Notes under the pieces: generated by a model
What the model was told of the DNA's origin: nothing
Databases searched by the model: none
What the model saw: the letters and a program-made list of their open reading frames with translations, nothing else
Assembly: GCF_009707515.1 (NCBI RefSeq)
Contig: NZ_WLYI01000010.1
Span: 80,674 to 144,673 of the forward strand
Direction: 5' to 3'
DNA length: 64,000 nt
DNA from: Pseudomonas karstica
GTDB lineage: Bacteria > Pseudomonadota > Gammaproteobacteria > Pseudomonadales > Pseudomonadaceae
Made by a program: the position numbers and the translations under genes
Shown: positions 53,196-61,656 of the stretch, in pieces
Layout of the letters: the number at the start of each line of letters is the position of its first letter
Position numbering within the stretch: position 1 is the stretch's first letter

Positions 53196-56100
53196 ATGCC
53201 GCAGTTCTTTATTGATCGCCCGATTTTTGCCTGGGTGGTTGCCTTGTTTATATTGCTCGCCGGCGCCCTCGCCATCCCGCAGTTGCCGGTAGCGCAGTAC
53301 CCCAACGTGGCGCCGCCGAAAGTGGAAATCTACGCGGCGTACCCGGGCGCCTCGGCGCAGACCCTGGACGAAAGCGTGGTCAGCCTGATCGAACAGGAGC
53401 TCAACGGCGCCGACCACCTGCTGTATTTCGAATCCCAGAGCAGCCTTGGTTCGGCCACCATCACCGCGACGTTCCAACCGGGCACTAACCCGGAAATGGC
53501 CCAGGTCGACGTGCAGAACCGCCTCAAGGCCGTCGAACCGCGCCTGCCACAGGCAGTGACCCAGCAAGGCTTGCAGGTGGAGAAAGTCTCCGCCGGCTTC
53601 CTGCTGCTGATCACCCTGACCTCCAGCGATGGCAAGCTCGATGACGTTGCACTCAGCGATTACCTGGCGCGCAACGTGATGAACGAAATCAAGCGTCTGG
53701 ACGGCGTCGGCAAGGCACAGCTATATGGTGCCGAGCGGGCGATGCGGATCTGGATCGACCCGCAGAAGCTGATCGGTTTCAACCTGACGCCCGCCGACGT
53801 AAATGCCGCAATTACCGCGCAGAACGCTCAGGTCTCGGCGGGCAGCATTGGAGACTTGCCGGGCACTTCGACCCAGGAAATCACCGCCTCGGTTCTGGTC
53901 AAGGGCCAGCTGTCGACGCCAGCGGAGTTTGCCGACATTGTGCTCAAGGCCAACCCGGACGGCTCCACCGTGCGTATTGGTGATGTGGCGCGGGTGGAAA
54001 TCGGCAGCCAGGAATACCAGTTCTCCACCCGCCTGAACGGCAAACCGTCCACCGCAGTCAGCGTGCAGCTGTCGCCGGGGGCCAATGCCCTGAACACCGC
54101 GACCCTGGTGCGGGCGAAGATGGACGAGCTGTCCCACTACTTCCCGGCAAACGTCGAGTACAAGATTCCTTACGATACCTCGCCGTTCGTCAAGGTCTCG
54201 ATCACCAAGGTGGTGTACACCCTGGGTGAGGCGATGCTGCTGGTGTTCGCGGTGATGTTCCTGTTCCTGCAGAACATCCGCTACACCCTGATCCCGACAC
54301 TGGTGGTGCCGGTTGCCTTGATGGGCACCTTTGCCACCATGCTGTTGCTGGGGTTCTCGATCAACGTGCTGACCATGTTCGGCATGGTGCTAGCCATCGG
54401 CATCCTGGTGGACGACGCCATTGTGGTGGTGGAGAACGTCGAGCGGATCATGGCCACCGAAGGCCTGTCGCCCAAGGACGCGACACGCAAGGCCATGGGC
54501 CAGATTACCGGAGCGATTGTCGGGATTACCCTGGTGCTGGTGGCGGTGTTCCTGCCGATGGCCTTCATGCCGGGTTCGGTGGGTGTCATCTATCAGCAGT
54601 TCTCGCTGTCAATGGCCACCTCGATCCTGTTCTCGGCCTTCCTCGCCCTGACATTGACCCCGGCGTTATGCGCAACCTTGCTCAAGCCGATTGCCAAGGG
54701 CGAGCACCATGAAAAAGGCGGTTTTTTCGGCTGGTTCAACAAACGTTTTGCGCAATTGACCACCCGTTACGAAGGCTGGGTGGCCTATGCCATCAAACGC
54801 AGCGGCCGCTACCTGCTGATCTACCTGGTGCTGCTGGTGGGCCTGGGGCTGCTGTTCAGTCGCCTGCCCTCCTCGTTCCTGCCAGTGGAAGACCAGGGCT
54901 ACACCATCACTGATATCCAACTGCCGCCAGGCGCCAGCAAGAATCGTACGGTGCAGGTAGCCGAGCAGATCGAGGCGCACAACGCCACGGAGCCGGGTGT
55001 GGGCGATACCACCATGATCATGGGCTTCAGCTTCTCCGGCTCCGGACAGAACGCGGCGTTGGCCTTTACCACCCTCAAGGATTGGTCCCAACGCAGCAGC
55101 CAGGACTCCGCCGCGGCTATCGCCGATCGAGCGAACATGGCCTTTACCGAGCTCAAGGACGCGATTGCCTATGCAATCCTGCCGCCGCCGGTGGATGGCC
55201 TCGGTACCTCCAGTGGTTTCGAGTTCCGCTTGCAGGACCGTGGTGGCGTCGGCCATACGGCGCTGATGGCGGCCCGTACCGAACTGCTGGCCGCTGCCGA
55301 GAAAAGCCCGGTCCTTGCCAGCGTGCGTGAAAGCGCCCTGGCCGAGGCGCCGCAAGTGCAGTTGGACGTGGACCGCAAGCAAGCCAATGCCTTGGGCATT
55401 TCCTTTGCCGACATCGGCAACGTGCTGTCGTCGGCCGTGGGTTCGGCCTATGTCAACGACTTCCCCAACCAGGGCCGCATGCAGCGGGTGGTGGTGCAGG
55501 CCGAAGGCGATCAGCGCAGCCAGGTGGCGGACCTGATGAACATCAATGTGCGTAACAACGCCGGCAAGATGGTGCCGCTGTCGGCCTTCGTCGAGGCCCG
55601 CTGGATTCAGGGCCCGGCGCAGTTGACCCGCTACAACGGCTACCCGGCCATCGCCATTTCCGGCGAAGCCGCTCCTGGCCACAGTACCGGCGAAGCGATG
55701 GAGGAAATCCAGCGCCTGGTCAGCCAGTTGCCGGCCGGCCTGGGCCAGGAATGGACTGGGTTGTCGCTGCAGGAACGTTTGTCTGGCGCCCAGGCCCCGC
55801 TGTTGCTGGGGCTGTCGTTGCTGATCGTATTCCTGTGCCTGGCGGCGCTGTATGAGAGCTGGTCGATTCCGACCTCGGTGTTGCTGGTGGTGCCTTTAGG
55901 TGTGTTGGGTGCCGTGCTGGCGGTGACCTTGCGCGGCATGCCCAACGACGTGTTCTTCAAGGTCGGACTGATCACCATCATCGGCCTGTCGGCAAAAAAC
56001 GCGATCCTGATCATCGAGTTTGCCAAGGACCTGTATGACCAGGGCGAAGACCTGTTCGAGGCCACCTTGAAGGCTGCGCGCCTGCGTCTGCGGCCGATCA

Positions 56101-56294
56101 TCATGACGTCCCTGGCCTTCATCCTCGGCGTGGTGCCATTGGCTATCGCCACCGGTGCCAGTTCAGCGAGCCAGCAAGCCATCGGTACCGGGGTGATTGG
56201 CGGGATGATTACCGCGACCCTGGCAGTGGTGTTTGTGCCGGTGTTCTTTGTGGTGGTGATGAAACTGGTGCGCAAACGCCACAAAAGCGACTGA
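53196..56294 (+). CDS. RND multidrug efflux inner-membrane transporter
   Basis: A 1032-residue HAE1-family proton antiporter with 12 spans. The N-terminal signature is MPQFFIDRPIFAWVVALFIL, the span 4 proton-relay motif IGILVDDAIVVVENVER, and the periplasmic pore-domain segment VAQYPNVAPPKVEIYAAYPG. Full length with no visible defect. No outer-membrane factor gene follows, so it probably works with a shared OprM-type channel encoded elsewhere. It is presumably regulated by the divergent two-component system. Confidence 0.92.
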   Translation: MPQFFIDRPIFAWVVALFILLAGALAIPQLPVAQYPNVAPPKVEIYAAYPGASAQTLDESVVSLIEQELNGADHLLYFESQSSLGSATITATFQPGTNPEMAQVDVQNRLKAVEPRLPQAVTQQGLQVEKVSAGFLLLITLTSSDGKLDDVALSDYLARNVMNEIKRLDGVGKAQLYGAERAMRIWIDPQKLIGFNLTPADVNAAITAQNAQVSAGSIGDLPGTSTQEITASVLVKGQLSTPAEFADIVLKANPDGSTVRIGDVARVEIGSQEYQFSTRLNGKPSTAVSVQLSPGANALNTATLVRAKMDELSHYFPANVEYKIPYDTSPFVKVSITKVVYTLGEAMLLVFAVMFLFLQNIRYTLIPTLVVPVALMGTFATMLLLGFSINVLTMFGMVLAIGILVDDAIVVVENVERIMATEGLSPKDATRKAMGQITGAIVGITLVLVAVFLPMAFMPGSVGVIYQQFSLSMATSILFSAFLALTLTPALCATLLKPIAKGEHHEKGGFFGWFNKRFAQLTTRYEGWVAYAIKRSGRYLLIYLVLLVGLGLLFSRLPSSFLPVEDQGYTITDIQLPPGASKNRTVQVAEQIEAHNATEPGVGDTTMIMGFSFSGSGQNAALAFTTLKDWSQRSSQDSAAAIADRANMAFTELKDAIAYAILPPPVDGLGTSSGFEFRLQDRGGVGHTALMAARTELLAAAEKSPVLASVRESALAEAPQVQLDVDRKQANALGISFADIGNVLSSAVGSAYVNDFPNQGRMQRVVVQAEGDQRSQVADLMNINVRNNAGKMVPLSAFVEARWIQGPAQLTRYNGYPAIAISGEAAPGHSTGEAMEEIQRLVSQLPAGLGQEWTGLSLQERLSGAQAPLLLGLSLLIVFLCLAALYESWSIPTSVLLVVPLGVLGAVLAVTLRGMPNDVFFKVGLITIIGLSAKNAILIIEFAKDLYDQGEDLFEATLKAARLRLRPIIMTSLAFILGVVPLAIATGASSASQQAIGTGVIGGMITATLAVVFVPVFFVVVMKLVRKRHKSD

Positions 56295-56303
56295 TGGCCT
56301 ATT

Positions 56304-56319
56304 GTAGGAGCGAGCAAGC
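56304..56319 (+). repeat. Partial REP of a second family
   Basis: GTAGGAGCGAGCAAGC, ten bases after the RND transporter stop, matches the start of the common P. fluorescens REP family that begins GTAGGAGCGAGC. Only one short arm is present. Confidence 0.5.
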
Positions 56320-56385
56320 ACCAGGACCCCTCGTTTCTACATAAATAAGCTATGGTGCTCACAAATATCAGCTGTGTGAGCCGCC

Positions 56386-57027
56386 ATGGCCTTTCTCGCC
56401 CGCACCCACCCTCGCCTCTCCATCGCCGCAGCCTTCGGCCTGGCAGTTGGCATCCTGGCTCCGGCCGACTCAATCATCAGCAAAATCCTCTTCGGCTGGA
56501 ACGCCGGCGTCTGGACCTATCTGGTGCTGATGCTGTGGTTGACAATCAGGTCCAAGGCGGACGATGTGAAACGCATCGCCGAAGTCGAGGATGAGAACGC
56601 CGGCCTGGTGCTGTTCATAGTGTGCATCGCGGCCATCGCGAGCCTGGCGACCATTACCTTTGAGCTGGTGGGCAGCAAGGACCTGGAAACCTCCGTACGC
56701 CTGTTGCATTACGGCTTCACCGGCCTGACGGTGATCGGTTCATGGCTGTTGATCGGGGTGATTTTCAGCGTGCACTACGCACGGCTTTATTACACCTGGA
56801 GCGGCAAGGAACCGGCGCTGCGCTTTGCCGAAGGCCCGATCAATCCCGACTACTGGGACTTCCTGTATTTTTCGTTCACCATTGGCGTGGCGGTGCAAAC
56901 CTCCGACGTGGGTGTTGCCACCCGCAGCCTGCGCAAGGTGGTGCTGGGGCAATCATTGATCGGTTTTCTGTTCAATACGGCGATCCTGGGGTTTTCGATC
57001 AATATCGCCGCCGGCTTGTTCGGTTGA
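56386..57027 (+). CDS. DUF1345 integral membrane protein
   Basis: A 213-residue protein with about six hydrophobic segments and the DUF1345 hallmarks HYARLYYTW and [23 protein letters not shown], reminiscent of ion-channel-like loops. Function unknown. It follows the RND pump by 90 bases on the same strand but seems a separate unit. Confidence 0.85.
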   Translation: MAFLARTHPRLSIAAAFGLAVGILAPADSIISKILFGWNAGVWTYLVLMLWLTIRSKADDVKRIAEVEDENAGLVLFIVCIAAIASLATITFELVGSKDLETSVRLLHYGFTGLTVIGSWLLIGVIFSVHYARLYYTWSGKEPALRFAEGPINPDYWDFLYFSFTIGVAVQTSDVGVATRSLRKVVLGQSLIGFLFNTAILGFSINIAAGLFG

Positions 57028-57102
57028 GGCTGCACAAAACTTCTAGACGTGACTCACCACGGCAAGGCTAACTACCAGGCTTGTTCGCACACGGGTATTT
57101 TT

Positions 57103-57954
57103 ATGGCTGGCCACAACTGGATCGATCTGGCCCAGGACGCCGATACCGGCATCGAGACCCTGCGCGCCCATTTCGAAGGCCACGCCTATGATCCTCACTG
57201 GCACGACAGTTTTCTGGTGGGCGTCACCGAGCAAGGCGTACAGCAATTCAATTGCCGCCGCTCCCGCCACCACAGCACGCCGGGGCAAGTATTCCTGCTG
57301 GAGCCAGGGGAGATCCATGACGGCGACGCCCCCCACGAAGACGGATTCACCTACCGCATGCTGTACCTTGATCCTGCGTGGTTGCAGCGGGAAATCACCG
57401 CCGTGTTTGAGCAAGCACCCACCAACAGCCAATTGAGCTTCACCCAAACCCTGACCGATGATCCACAACTGGCCCAGGCCACCAGCCAGGCCTTTCAAAG
57501 CTTGCACACGGGCGAGTTGCGCATCGTCCGGCAAAGTGCCCTGGATCAGTTGCTGGAGCGCCTGACCGGCCAGTTGCAGTGGCGCAAGCGCTACCACGAG
57601 GACCCTCGCCTTCCATGGGCGGCTCACAAAGCCCGGGAGTATCTGCATGCCCACCTGCATCAGGACATTGGCCTGGATGAGCTGGCATTCGCTTGTGGCG
57701 TCGACCGTTTTCGCCTGACGCGCGCCTTCAAAAGCGCCTTCGGCCTGCCACCGCATGCCTATCTGGTGCAACTGCGCCTGGCACGCGCCAGGCATCTGCT
57801 GGCCAAGGGCGAGGTACCCGCCGACGTTGCGACTGCCCTGGGTTTCTCCGATCAAAGTCACCTGGGTCGCTGGTTCGTGCGGGCTTATGGCCTGACGCCG
57901 GCGGCCTACCGCAAGCGCTGCTCAAATGTTCCAGACAGCCAGCCCCTGGCCTGA
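57103..57954 (+). CDS. AraC-family regulator with cupin sensor domain
   Basis: A 283-residue regulator. The N-terminal cupin-type AraC_binding domain (HWHDSFLVGVTEQG ... LLEPGEIHDGDAP) and C-terminal AraC domain (LDELAFACGVDRFRLTRAFKSAFG; DVATALGFSDQSHLGRWF) are clear. Starts at 57103 (MAGHNWIDL) or GTG 57049; neither has a strong ribosome site. It lies 42 bases before a LysE-type exporter on the same strand. This regulator/LysE pairing is common in Pseudomonas and suggests control of the exporter by an amino acid-like effector. Confidence 0.87.
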   Translation: MAGHNWIDLAQDADTGIETLRAHFEGHAYDPHWHDSFLVGVTEQGVQQFNCRRSRHHSTPGQVFLLEPGEIHDGDAPHEDGFTYRMLYLDPAWLQREITAVFEQAPTNSQLSFTQTLTDDPQLAQATSQAFQSLHTGELRIVRQSALDQLLERLTGQLQWRKRYHEDPRLPWAAHKAREYLHAHLHQDIGLDELAFACGVDRFRLTRAFKSAFGLPPHAYLVQLRLARARHLLAKGEVPADVATALGFSDQSHLGRWFVRAYGLTPAAYRKRCSNVPDSQPLA

Positions 57955-57996
57955 AAAGATCGAGGCCATTGATCTGTGCCTTGGAGCCTTTCTGCG

Positions 57997-58605
57997 ATGC
58001 TGTCCACCTTCCCCACCTTGTTGCCGTTTCTGTTGTTTGCCTTCGTGGCCTCCATCACCCCTGGGCCGACTAATATTCTGGTCCTGAGCAACAGCGCCCG
58101 TTACGGATTCAAAGCCGCCTTGCCGATCATTCTGGGGGCTTGTGCTGGCGCGGCGGCGATTGTGTTGCTGGTGGGTTGCGGCATTGGCCAATCGTTAATG
58201 CAGTTTACGAAGGTACAGGCCGCCATGCAGTGGGCCGGCATCATCTGGCTAAGCTATCTGGCCTGGCAGATTTTCAGCGCCAAGCCCTATGCAATAGGCC
58301 CTGGCACAGAGCAAAAACCCCTGGGCCTGATCGGCGCCGCGGGCCTGCAATTGGTCAACCCCAAGACCTGGATGATGGCGCTGGCCGTGATCAGCGTTTT
58401 CGCCGGGAACGGCGACGAGCGCCAGGCCCATGTCGTTTATCTATCGTTGGTGTTTTTTCTGATATCCATGCCTTGCCTGGGAACCTGGGCGTTGCTGGGC
58501 ATCGGCTCGGCCCGTGTGCTGCGCTCGCCCAAAGCGATGAAACGCTTCAATCAGGGCATGGCGTTGCTGCTGTTGGGGTCAACCTGGTTGAGCGTGCTGG
58601 TCTGA
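57997..58605 (+). CDS. LysE/RhtB-family amino-acid exporter
   Basis: A 202-residue membrane protein with six predicted segments and the LysE family signature near the N-terminus, ASITPGPTNILVLSNSARYG, plus LQLVNPKTWMMALAV in the middle. It exports amino acids or related metabolites; the substrate is unknown. The ATG at 57997 follows GGAG. Likely co-transcribed with the AraC gene. Confidence 0.88.
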   Translation: MLSTFPTLLPFLLFAFVASITPGPTNILVLSNSARYGFKAALPIILGACAGAAAIVLLVGCGIGQSLMQFTKVQAAMQWAGIIWLSYLAWQIFSAKPYAIGPGTEQKPLGLIGAAGLQLVNPKTWMMALAVISVFAGNGDERQAHVVYLSLVFFLISMPCLGTWALLGIGSARVLRSPKAMKRFNQGMALLLLGSTWLSVLV

Positions 58606-58671
58606 CGCTACGCGCCGGCCATCGGTCTTCATCCTACAAATTGTTGACGACTTTCTTAGTTTAGTGTTTCC

Positions 58672-58685
58672 TGAAACCGGTTTCA
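58672..58685. promoter_or_regulatory. PtxS operator upstream of ptxS
   Basis: TGAAACCGGTTTCA, a perfect 14-bp palindrome identical to the known Pseudomonas PtxS operator, lies 55 bases before the ptxS GTG start. It implies autoregulation. Confidence 0.9.
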
Positions 58686-58740
58686 GTCATTGCCGACCCG
58701 CAATGGCGTTGCCACCATTCCAATAAGAAGGTCGACGACC

Positions 58741-59760
58741 GTGAACAGTTTTTCTGCCGCCCAGCGTAGCCGTGTGACGATGCTTGACGTCGCCGAACGC
58801 GCCGGGGTTTCCAAAGCCAGTGTCTCGCGCTTTATTGGCGAAGACCGCGCACTTCTTTCCGATGCCATTGCCCTGCGCATCGAGCAGGCCATTGACGAAC
58901 TGGGCTATCGTCCCAACCAGATGGCCCGTGGCCTGAAGCGTGGCCGAACCCGCCTGATCGGCATGCTGGTGGCCGATATCCGCAACCCCTATTCAATTGC
59001 CGTGATGCACGGCGTGGAAACCGCCTGCCGCCAGCACGGCTACAGCCTGGTGGTGTGCAACACCGACCGCGATGACGAGCAAGAGCGCCTGCACCTGGCG
59101 GCATTGCGCGCCTACAACGTCGAAGGCCTGATCGTGAACACCCTCGGCCATCACCTCGACCAACTGCTGGAACTGCAGCGGGAAATGCCCTTGGTGCTGG
59201 TGGACCGCAAAATCGAGCCGTTGCACAGTGATTTGGTAGGGCTGGATAACCCGGCGACGGTGCGCATGGCACTTGATCACCTTGAACAACAAGGCTATCG
59301 GGATATCCTGCTGGTCAGCGAAGCACCCGATGGCACCAGTTCACGGGTGGAACGGCTGGAGAGTTTCAAGTCCGAGATCGCCCGACGCCCAACGCTGACA
59401 GGCACGGTGCTGGAAATCGACGGTCATCTGAATGCCCCTCTACACGCCTTTGTGCGAAAAACGCCGGCCCGTGCCAAAGCGCTGTTCTGCGCCAACGGCG
59501 TCGCCGCCCTGGCCTGCACCAAGGCACTGCGGGAACTGGGCCTTACGCTCTTTGAAGACATCGGCCTGATCGCTGTGGATGACCTGGACTGGTACCCCTT
59601 GGTGGGCAGCGGCATTACCGCCCTCGCCCAACCCACCGAAGCCATCGGCACCCAGGCATTTGAGTGTTTGCTCAAGCGTTTACGGGGTGACACCGAGTCG
59701 CCTCGCACGCTCGACTTCCTTGCGCAATTGATTGTCCGAGGGTCGACCTCCCCTACCTGA
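58741..59760 (+). CDS. ptxS: LacI-family regulator of 2-ketogluconate use
   Basis: A 339-residue repressor. The N-terminal LacI helix-turn-helix is VTMLDVAERAGVSKASVSRF, and a periplasmic-binding-protein-like effector domain follows. It responds to 2-ketogluconate in P. putida and P. aeruginosa. It starts with GTG 58741 after GAAGG; a longer frame from 58690 begins inside the promoter. The identical palindromes before ptxS and before kguE show the operon it controls. Adjacent and in the same direction as kguEKTD, the standard arrangement. Confidence 0.92.
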   Translation: MNSFSAAQRSRVTMLDVAERAGVSKASVSRFIGEDRALLSDAIALRIEQAIDELGYRPNQMARGLKRGRTRLIGMLVADIRNPYSIAVMHGVETACRQHGYSLVVCNTDRDDEQERLHLAALRAYNVEGLIVNTLGHHLDQLLELQREMPLVLVDRKIEPLHSDLVGLDNPATVRMALDHLEQQGYRDILLVSEAPDGTSSRVERLESFKSEIARRPTLTGTVLEIDGHLNAPLHAFVRKTPARAKALFCANGVAALACTKALRELGLTLFEDIGLIAVDDLDWYPLVGSGITALAQPTEAIGTQAFECLLKRLRGDTESPRTLDFLAQLIVRGSTSPT

Positions 59761-59802
59761 GTGGCATCGCCATAGTGGTACCGCTCGATTGATAACAAAA
59801 AA

Positions 59803-59816
59803 TGAAACCGGTTTCA
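59803..59816. promoter_or_regulatory. PtxS operator upstream of kguE
   Basis: A second perfect TGAAACCGGTTTCA, 13 bases before the kguE ATG. Binding here would block expression of kguEKTD until 2-ketogluconate is present. Confidence 0.9.
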
Positions 59817-59829
59817 GAGGTAACCTACA

Positions 59830-60612
59830 ATGCACAAATACCCCGTTTCCATCAGCCTTTCCAGCTACGGTGCCGACCTTGTCCGCCAGCGTGGCCAGTT
59901 GAGTTTTGTCCAGGTGCTGGCTGCGGCCGGCGCGCAGCGGATCGAATGGCGTGAAGAGTTACTGACCCACGAACAACCCGCTGAACTGGCGCAAGCCGCG
60001 ACAGACCGGGGCCTGGAGTGCGTATTTTCCTCGCCCTTGGAGCTGTGGGTGGCCGGACGCGCACAACCCAACCCCGAGCTGGCTGCCACCCTTGACCGCG
60101 CCCAGTCTTTTGGCGCCCGCTGGCTGAAAGTCTCCCTTGGGTACTTTACCGACACCAACGACCTGCACAGCTTGTCCGCCCTGCTCAACCGTCATTGCGT
60201 ACGCCTGCTGGTGGAAAACGACCAGACCCTGCACGGTGGCCGTATCGAGCCGATGCAGCGATTTTTCAGCGAAGTCGAGCGACTCGCCGTCCCTGTAAAA
60301 ATGACCTTCGATATCGGTAACTGGCAATGGCAAGACCAGTCCGCCAGCACCGCCGCGCGCCTGCTGGGCCGGCATGTCGATTATCTGCACTGCAAGGCGG
60401 TGGCCCGCCGTGCCGACGGCAAGCTGGTGGCGTTGGCACCGAACGCCTCGGACCTGCATCTGTGGGAACAACTGTTGCGGCACATGACTCAAGGTATTAG
60501 TCGGGCCGTGGAATTTCCGCTGCAAGGCGACGACCTGGTGCAGGTCACCACACAGCAAGTCGCCGCCCTCACCCTCCTCGGCCAGCCTCGCGTGGAGAAT
60601 GCTCATGCCTGA
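59830..60612 (+). CDS. kguE: KguE, TIM-barrel sugar epimerase/isomerase-like protein
   Basis: A 260-residue AP-endonuclease-2-type TIM barrel (xylose-isomerase-like). Candidate metal-site residues lie in LLVENDQTLHGGRI, MTFDIGNWQWQ and HVDYLHCKAV. It is the first gene of the kgu operon. Its biochemical step is not established, since the pathway needs only transport, phosphorylation and reduction. The stop overlaps the start of kguK. Confidence 0.85.
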   Translation: MHKYPVSISLSSYGADLVRQRGQLSFVQVLAAAGAQRIEWREELLTHEQPAELAQAATDRGLECVFSSPLELWVAGRAQPNPELAATLDRAQSFGARWLKVSLGYFTDTNDLHSLSALLNRHCVRLLVENDQTLHGGRIEPMQRFFSEVERLAVPVKMTFDIGNWQWQDQSASTAARLLGRHVDYLHCKAVARRADGKLVALAPNASDLHLWEQLLRHMTQGISRAVEFPLQGDDLVQVTTQQVAALTLLGQPRVENAHA

Positions 60613-61612
60613 GATCGATATCCTGTCGTTTGGCGAAACCATGGCGATGTTCGTCGCCGAGCAGACCGGTGACTTGGCCAGCGTGGGCAAGTTTCACAAA
60701 CGCATCGCAGGTGCTGACAGCAACGTCGCCATCGGCCTGTCGCGGCTGGGGTTCAACGTCGCCTGGCTCAGCCGGGTGGGTGAGGACTCGCTGGGGCGTT
60801 TTGTCCTGGATACGCTGCGCCACGAAGGCCTGGACTGCAGCCATGTGGCGGTTGACCCGTTGCACCCTACAGGGTTTCAACTCAAGTCCCGGGAAGAAAC
60901 CGGCGCCGACCCGCAAGTGGAATATTTTCGACGCGGCTCGGCGGCCAGCCATCTGTCCGTGACCGCCATCTGCCCCGAGTTGCTGCAGGCCCGTCACCTG
61001 CACGCCACCGGTATTCCTGCGGCGTTGTCCGACGCCACACGCGAGCTGTCCCGGCAATTGATGACGCAAATGCGTTCGACCGGCCATAGCGTGTCCTTTG
61101 ACCCTAACCTGCGCCCGTCGCTATGGGACAACGAACAACACATGATCAGCGAAATCAACGCTCTTGCCTGCCTGGCCGATTGGGTGTTGCCGGGGTTGAG
61201 CGAAGGCCGTTTGCTGACTGGTTTCGACGACCCGGCAGACATCGCCGCGTTCTATCTGGATCAAGGTGTGGAAGCCGTCGTCATCAAGCTCGGGGCCCAT
61301 GGCGCTTACTACCGCACACCCCTGGACCAGGGTTTTGTCGCTGCCGTACCGGTGGCCAAGGTGGTGGACACCGTGGGCGCCGGCGATGGCTTTGCCGTGG
61401 GCATGATCAGTGCACTGCTGGAAAACCTGGACATTGCCCAAGCCGTGCAGCGCGCCAACTGGATCGGCAGTCGCGCCGTGCAAAGCCGTGGCGATATGGA
61501 AGGCTTGCCCACCAGAGCCCAACTACATACCCACGGCACTGCCAAAGGCCTTCAACGCCCCCAAGCCCAGGCGATCACCGCCTGCGGCAGCGGCTACACA
61601 GACCTGCACTAA
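60605..61612 (+). CDS. kguK: 2-ketogluconokinase KguK
   Basis: A 335-residue PfkB-family sugar kinase phosphorylating 2-ketogluconate. The substrate region is DILSFGETMAMFV, and the second PfkB signature DTVGAGDGFAVGMISALL carries the catalytic Asp. The ATG at 60605 has GGAG seven bases upstream and overlaps kguE by 8 bases. The last 20 or so residues (after GTAKG) are encoded by a segment that closely resembles the REP unit of this genome, so the C-terminus seems to have been extended by a REP insertion. Confidence 0.9.
   Translation: MPEIDILSFGETMAMFVAEQTGDLASVGKFHKRIAGADSNVAIGLSRLGFNVAWLSRVGEDSLGRFVLDTLRHEGLDCSHVAVDPLHPTGFQLKSREETGADPQVEYFRRGSAASHLSVTAICPELLQARHLHATGIPAALSDATRELSRQLMTQMRSTGHSVSFDPNLRPSLWDNEQHMISEINALACLADWVLPGLSEGRLLTGFDDPADIAAFYLDQGVEAVVIKLGAHGAYYRTPLDQGFVAAVPVAKVVDTVGAGDGFAVGMISALLENLDIAQAVQRANWIGSRAVQSRGDMEGLPTRAQLHTHGTAKGLQRPQAQAITACGSGYTDLH
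61547..61600 (+). repeat. REP-like segment inside the 3' end of kguK
   Basis: The series CCTTCAAC..., AAGCCCAGGCGA, then CGCCTGCGGCAGCGGCTACA follows the order of the REP unit (CCTTCAGC..., AAGGCCCAGGCGA, [about 16 bases missing], CGCAGGCTGCGCCAGCGGCTACA). It is in frame and codes for the end of KguK. Confidence 0.65.
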
Positions 61613-61656
61613 CCCGTTACCTGTTGCCACAACTACAACAAGCTCAGGAGCACACC

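Noticed and set aside
61123..61656. Long in-frame N-terminal extension of kguT
   Set aside because: It overlaps kguK, gives Arg/Gly-rich non-family sequence, and a strong AGGAG with ATG 61657 gives the family N-terminus.
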